From: Paracoccus beibuensis
Lineage (GTDB): Bacteria > Pseudomonadota > Alphaproteobacteria > Rhodobacterales > Rhodobacteraceae
Direction of reading: 5' to 3'
Length of the DNA: 34,704 nucleotides
NCBI RefSeq assembly: GCF_026162625.1
Contig: NZ_JAOTBD010000037.1
Coordinates: 1 to 34,704, forward strand
Shown here in pieces: positions 32,120 to 34,704 of the stretch. The notes under the pieces were generated by a model that made no database searches, was not told where the DNA came from, and worked only from the letters and a program-made list of their open reading frames with translations. Both the position numbers and the translations under genes were made by a program. Numbering within the stretch: the stretch's first letter is position 1; the number at the start of each line of letters is the position of its first letter.

Positions 32120-32592
32120 CCGAGACAGGAAAACGACCGGACCGCCGCACGCTCAGCAGTGCCGCGCGGCTGTATGCCGTGCAGGCGCTGTTCCAGATGG
32201 AGGCGGCCGGCCAGTCCGCCGACCGCGTCACCCGCGAGTTCCAGAACTTCCGGATCGCTGCCGACGACCGCGACGGCCCCACCGCCGAGGCGGATGAAGC
32301 GCTGTTCGCGCGGATCATCGACGACGTCGTCATGTGGCAGTCCCGCATCGACCAGGCGACGGACCGCGCGCTGGTCGAGCGCTGGCCGATCGGCCGGATC
32401 GACCCCGTCCTGCGCGCCGTCTTCCGCGCCGCCGGTGCCGAGCTTGTCACCGGACGGGCGCCTTCGAAGGTCGTGATCAGCGAGTACGTCCGCCTGACGC
32501 AGGCCTTCTTCCCGGAAGGACGCGAGACGAAGTTCGTGAACGCTGTCCTCGACCACATCGCGCGCGAACTGCAGCCGGATTCGCTTGATTGA
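32116..32592 (+). CDS. nusB: Transcription antitermination factor NusB
   Basis: Binds boxA RNA with NusE in rRNA antitermination. The 158-residue helical protein shows SAARLYAVQALFQMEAAG, RWPIGRIDPVLRAVFRAAGAEL (split) and the family ending PSKVVISEYVRLTQAFFPEGRETKFVNAVLD (given in parts: VISEYVRLTQAFF and FVNAVLDHIA). The start ATG overlaps the ribH stop. A strong terminator follows 25 bases after its stop. The ribH-nusB pairing is widely conserved. Confidence 0.96.
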   Translation: MTETGKRPDRRTLSSAARLYAVQALFQMEAAGQSADRVTREFQNFRIAADDRDGPTAEADEALFARIIDDVVMWQSRIDQATDRALVERWPIGRIDPVLRAVFRAAGAELVTGRAPSKVVISEYVRLTQAFFPEGRETKFVNAVLDHIARELQPDSLD

Positions 32593-32617
32593 GCGTGCTT
32601 CGGCACCGACTCTCTGG

Positions 32618-32645
32618 AAAGCCCGGCCAAATCGCCGGGCTTTTT
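32618..32645 (+). terminator. Rho-independent terminator of the rib-nusB operon
   Basis: AAAGCCCGGC and GCCGGGCTTT form a ten-pair stem around a CAAATC loop, followed by TTTTT. It starts 25 bases after nusB and closes the riboflavin operon. Confidence 0.9.
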
Positions 32646-33095
32646 CATTGACCGAACGGGTCAGGAAGCTGTTTAAGAGGCAGGCCGCTGCTTTGACTGG
32701 CCCGCATGTGGCACATCAAGCGTGACTTCTATGCAACACGATGCGTGGCACTGCCCGGTTCATAAATTGCCTTTTTTTTCAGCACTCACATGCGTGTTTC
32801 AGAGATGCTGCACAAGAGTTGCCGTGGTGAACGTAGTCGCGCGTCGATTTGTGTCACGTTGCAAAGCGGTTACATCAAGCGCCAATTGGTTGCATCAAGA
32901 ATGATTTCAGCGCGAGTTCGGCGAGCTTTCGCCGGTGGCCCTACTGCCGCCGAATGCTGTGTTTCATAGGGTTTTGCATTATCTCGGGCTGCCCTTTGAA
33001 CCTGCAGGGGGTGGGTCTAATTGATGTCGCAGCAGAGATGCTCTGGTGCCAAAGTGGAGCCAGGACAACGAAACTCAGCTCGTGAGGAAGACAAG
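32646..33095. other. 450-base non-coding interval upstream of the DUF481 gene
   Basis: No convincing gene is seen: short frames here lack ribosome sites and have composition unlike neighbouring genes. The interval is lower in GC than its surroundings and contains a T8 run (32771-32778). Two near-identical 12-base direct repeats, GGTTACATCAAG (32868-32879) and GGTTGCATCAAG (32888-32899), start exactly 20 bases apart; a third ACATCAAG lies at 32713-32720. It probably contains the regulatory region of the outer-membrane protein gene. Confidence 0.5.
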
Positions 33096-34034
33096 ATGAA
33101 AAAAGTTACGCTGCTGACCGGCACCGCCGCCATCCTGGCCGCTCTGTCGGCGCCTGCGTTCGCGCAGTCCGAAATTGCCACAGGCGCCGACGCAACTGGC
33201 ATCTCCGGCATCGACGATCGTATCACCGACATCGAGGATGATGTCACCGACCGCTTCGACCGTGACAACGATGCCGACCGCTTCGGTCCGGCCGACCGCC
33301 GTCAGGGCCTGTTCGGCACCATGTCGCTGAGCTATACCGGCCGCACCGGCAACACCGAGAACCAGGATCTCGCCGTCGCGGGCCGCATCAGCTACAATCA
33401 GGGTGTCTTCGCGCAGAGCGTCGGCCTGTCGATCGAATTCGGCGAGGACGACAACGGCGACAAGGACCAGGAAGAAGTCAACGCGATCTATGACGCGCAG
33501 TACTACTTCAACGACCGCTTCTATGCCTTCGCCCTGGGCCGCATCAGCCAGGACGGCCTGGTCGACGGTGAGCGCAACAGCGACGGCCAGTCGGACGAGG
33601 ACTTTGCGTCCGAGTTCAGCGACTTCCGCCGCGACGCCTTCCTCGGCTTCGGCCCAGGCTACCGCGTCCTGAACACGCCGCAGACCACCTGGCGCGTCCA
33701 GGCCGGTGTTGGCGTCCGTTACACCGAAACCGGTGCCCAGTATGCCGGCGTCGATTTCGATGGCACGCCGGTCGAAGATTCGTCGAACACCGATGTCGGT
33801 TACATCGCGTCCTCGCGTCTGTACCACCGCTTCAACGAGAACGTCTTCATCACGAACGACACCGACTACCTGGGGTCGAGCGACTCGGATGACGTCATCA
33901 CCAACGAATTCGGCGTGAACTTCCAGATGTCGGACCAGCTGGCGACCCGCCTGAGCTACACGACCGAATATCAGGAAAACCGCGACATTCGCACCGACAA
34001 CAGCCTCGGTGTGGCGGTCGTCTACGGCTTCTGA
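33096..34034 (+). CDS. DUF481-family outer membrane protein
   Basis: A 312-residue protein with a signal peptide (MKKVTLLTGTAAILAALSAPAFA, cleavage before Gln24), then an acidic, Asp/Arg-rich segment with heptad-like spacing (IDDRITDIEDDVTDRFDRDND, residues ~39-58). A beta-strand-rich body follows that begins GLFGTMSLSYTGRTGNTENQDL and ends in the aromatic C-terminus VVYGF expected of a barrel inserted by the BAM complex. DUF481 (YdiY-like) proteins are outer-membrane barrels of unclear function, sometimes salt- or stress-induced. Codon use is strongly biased to common C-ending codons, suggesting high expression. The ATG at 33096 has GAGGAAGACAAG upstream; its own terminator follows. Confidence 0.88.
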   Translation: MKKVTLLTGTAAILAALSAPAFAQSEIATGADATGISGIDDRITDIEDDVTDRFDRDNDADRFGPADRRQGLFGTMSLSYTGRTGNTENQDLAVAGRISYNQGVFAQSVGLSIEFGEDDNGDKDQEEVNAIYDAQYYFNDRFYAFALGRISQDGLVDGERNSDGQSDEDFASEFSDFRRDAFLGFGPGYRVLNTPQTTWRVQAGVGVRYTETGAQYAGVDFDGTPVEDSSNTDVGYIASSRLYHRFNENVFITNDTDYLGSSDSDDVITNEFGVNFQMSDQLATRLSYTTEYQENRDIRTDNSLGVAVVYGF

Positions 34035-34062
34035 TCGTCCCTCTCGATCGAAGTCTCTCTGG

Positions 34063-34087
34063 AAGGGCGGCCTCGGGCCGCCCTTTT
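34063..34087 (+). terminator. Rho-independent terminator of the DUF481 gene
   Basis: AAGGGCGGCC-TCG-GGCCGCCCTT is a perfect ten-pair hairpin with a three-base loop running into TTTT, 28 bases after the stop. Confidence 0.9.
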
Positions 34088-34662
34088 CGCATGCCTGAAC
34101 GGCAGGTAACGGATGGCGGGGGTATGAGGGGAAAGTGGCGGGAACCGCAGCAACCGCGACGGCGTCAGATTTCCCGAAAGCCTGATCAATCAGGTGGGCA
34201 CCGGGTAACGTGACCAAGGTCACGACAGAGCCAGCACCCTCGGAAAACTTATAGGCCAGTGGAAAAATGGCCGTACGCGCGAAGAGCAGAAGCCCGCCAC
34301 CGTCGAAGGTAAGACCGCTGCCGCAGCTTTTCAAGACGCCGATCGGCAACGGCGTCTCGCGCTCCGGGAGGCTGACGTGAGTCGGTCGATTCGACGGGTG
34401 CGGGAGCCGGAAGCAGCGAAAGCGTCGGGTAATAGCAATATAATTCAGTAACATAGACATGAACGGGCTTCCGCCCCTCATTTTTCTGTTGCGTCTCTCG
34501 TTCGCGGCTCGTAAACACCGCTTCACCGAAGGCGGGGACGCCTGAGGGGCCGGGACTGCGGGGCTGACGCTCTGGACGCCTGGGAGACAATTAGGGGATG
34601 GGTGACCTGGTTTGGTGTTGCTTTTTGCGGCGCTTGATCGGTGATTTTGTTTCTTCTGCTTT
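34088..34662. other. Non-coding interval at the right end with short dyads
   Basis: No supported gene on either strand; the longest minus-strand frames run through or antisense to the DUF481 gene and have no recognisable family. Two short dyads stand out: CCTGAT-CA-ATCAGG (34181-34194) and GTGACC-AA-GGTCAC (34210-34223), similar in shape and 29 bases apart. The purpose is unknown. Confidence 0.4.
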
Positions 34663-34692
34663 TTGACATTGATGGATATCTGAAGAGATATG
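34663..34692 (+). promoter_or_regulatory. Probable promoter, possibly of an rRNA operon beyond the window
   Basis: A perfect -35 hexamer TTGACA (34663-34668) is followed after 18 bases by GATATG (34687-34692), within a T-rich stretch and with ATATC/GATAT arms. The sequence from here to the edge resembles, from memory, the leader ahead of 16S rRNA genes in Rhodobacteraceae. The rRNA gene itself is outside the window, so this is tentative. Confidence 0.4.
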
Positions 34693-34704
34693 CGGGCGGT
34701 CTGG

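Noticed and set aside
32722..32904. 60-codon plus-strand frame after nusB
   Set aside because: Cys- and Val-rich random-looking translation without a ribosome site, in a region that looks regulatory.
33075..34526. 483-codon open frame on the minus strand
   Set aside because: It is antisense to the DUF481 gene, reads through that gene's terminator, and has no family resemblance or ribosome site. It arises from GC-rich codon bias.
34249..34590. 113-codon minus-strand frame in the right-end interval
   Set aside because: No ribosome site, no recognisable motif, Arg/Pro-rich translation; not supported as a gene.

Overview
This window looks like chromosomal DNA of a GC-rich alphaproteobacterium of the family Rhodobacteraceae, most probably Paracoccus or a close relative. 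The grounds are the gene content and order: a SciP-type DUF1153 gene beside ctrA, then ligA and recG; dnaG beside rpoD; nrdR and ribD with the remaining riboflavin genes and nusB; and a DUF481 outer-membrane protein. GTTC-N7-GTTC (LexA-type) and TTAA-N7-TTAA-like (CtrA-type) motifs also fit. The genus is an inference from overall resemblance, not a database match.

Layout. (1) 1-1677 is a graveyard of broken accessory DNA: the 3' end of an IS3-type transposase, a frameshifted and truncated AAA ATPase, and a fragment of a second IS3-type transposase, ending at a tRNA-Ser(UGA) gene (1678-1767). (2) 1811-5223 holds a lipoprotein gene, sufE, mnmA and the cell-cycle pair sciP/ctrA. (3) 5325-9598 is ligA-recG (DNA ligation and fork rescue), followed by an unannotated 31-codon membrane micropeptide gene behind a perfect LexA-type box. 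(4) 9889-14913 carries a NifU/IscU-like scaffold, hisI, gluQ, trmFO, rplY and an lldD-type dehydrogenase. (5) 14971-15895 has a small lipoprotein and a TetR regulator. (6) 15965-22762 is dnaG, rpoD, two tandem BLUF blue-light sensors, rmuC and yjbQ; rpoD onward is tightly packed or overlapping on the plus strand. (7) 22753-25047 has a short-chain dehydrogenase, nrdR and ribD. (8) 25044-29634 is a minus-strand capsule export/priming block (kpsS, Wza/KpsD-like lipoprotein, kpsC) lying between ribD and ribE. (9) 29810-32592 is ribE, a RibBA-like gene with a degenerate second domain, ribH and nusB, ending in a clear terminator. (10) 33096-34034 is a DUF481 outer-membrane protein gene with its own terminator. 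The last ~600 bases carry no convincing gene and end in what may be the promoter of an rRNA operon.

How the parts work together. Most of the window is core information processing (tRNA modification, replication, repair, sigma-70, NusB) plus riboflavin synthesis, which supplies the flavin used by BLUF sensors, the LldD-type enzyme and TrmFO. The most interesting signals are: the putative SOS-controlled micropeptide after recG; the rpoD-coupled tandem BLUF proteins; CtrA-box-like sites before both sciP and ctrA; a RibBA protein lacking all three zinc cysteines of GTP cyclohydrolase II; and the capsule block sitting inside the riboflavin cluster.
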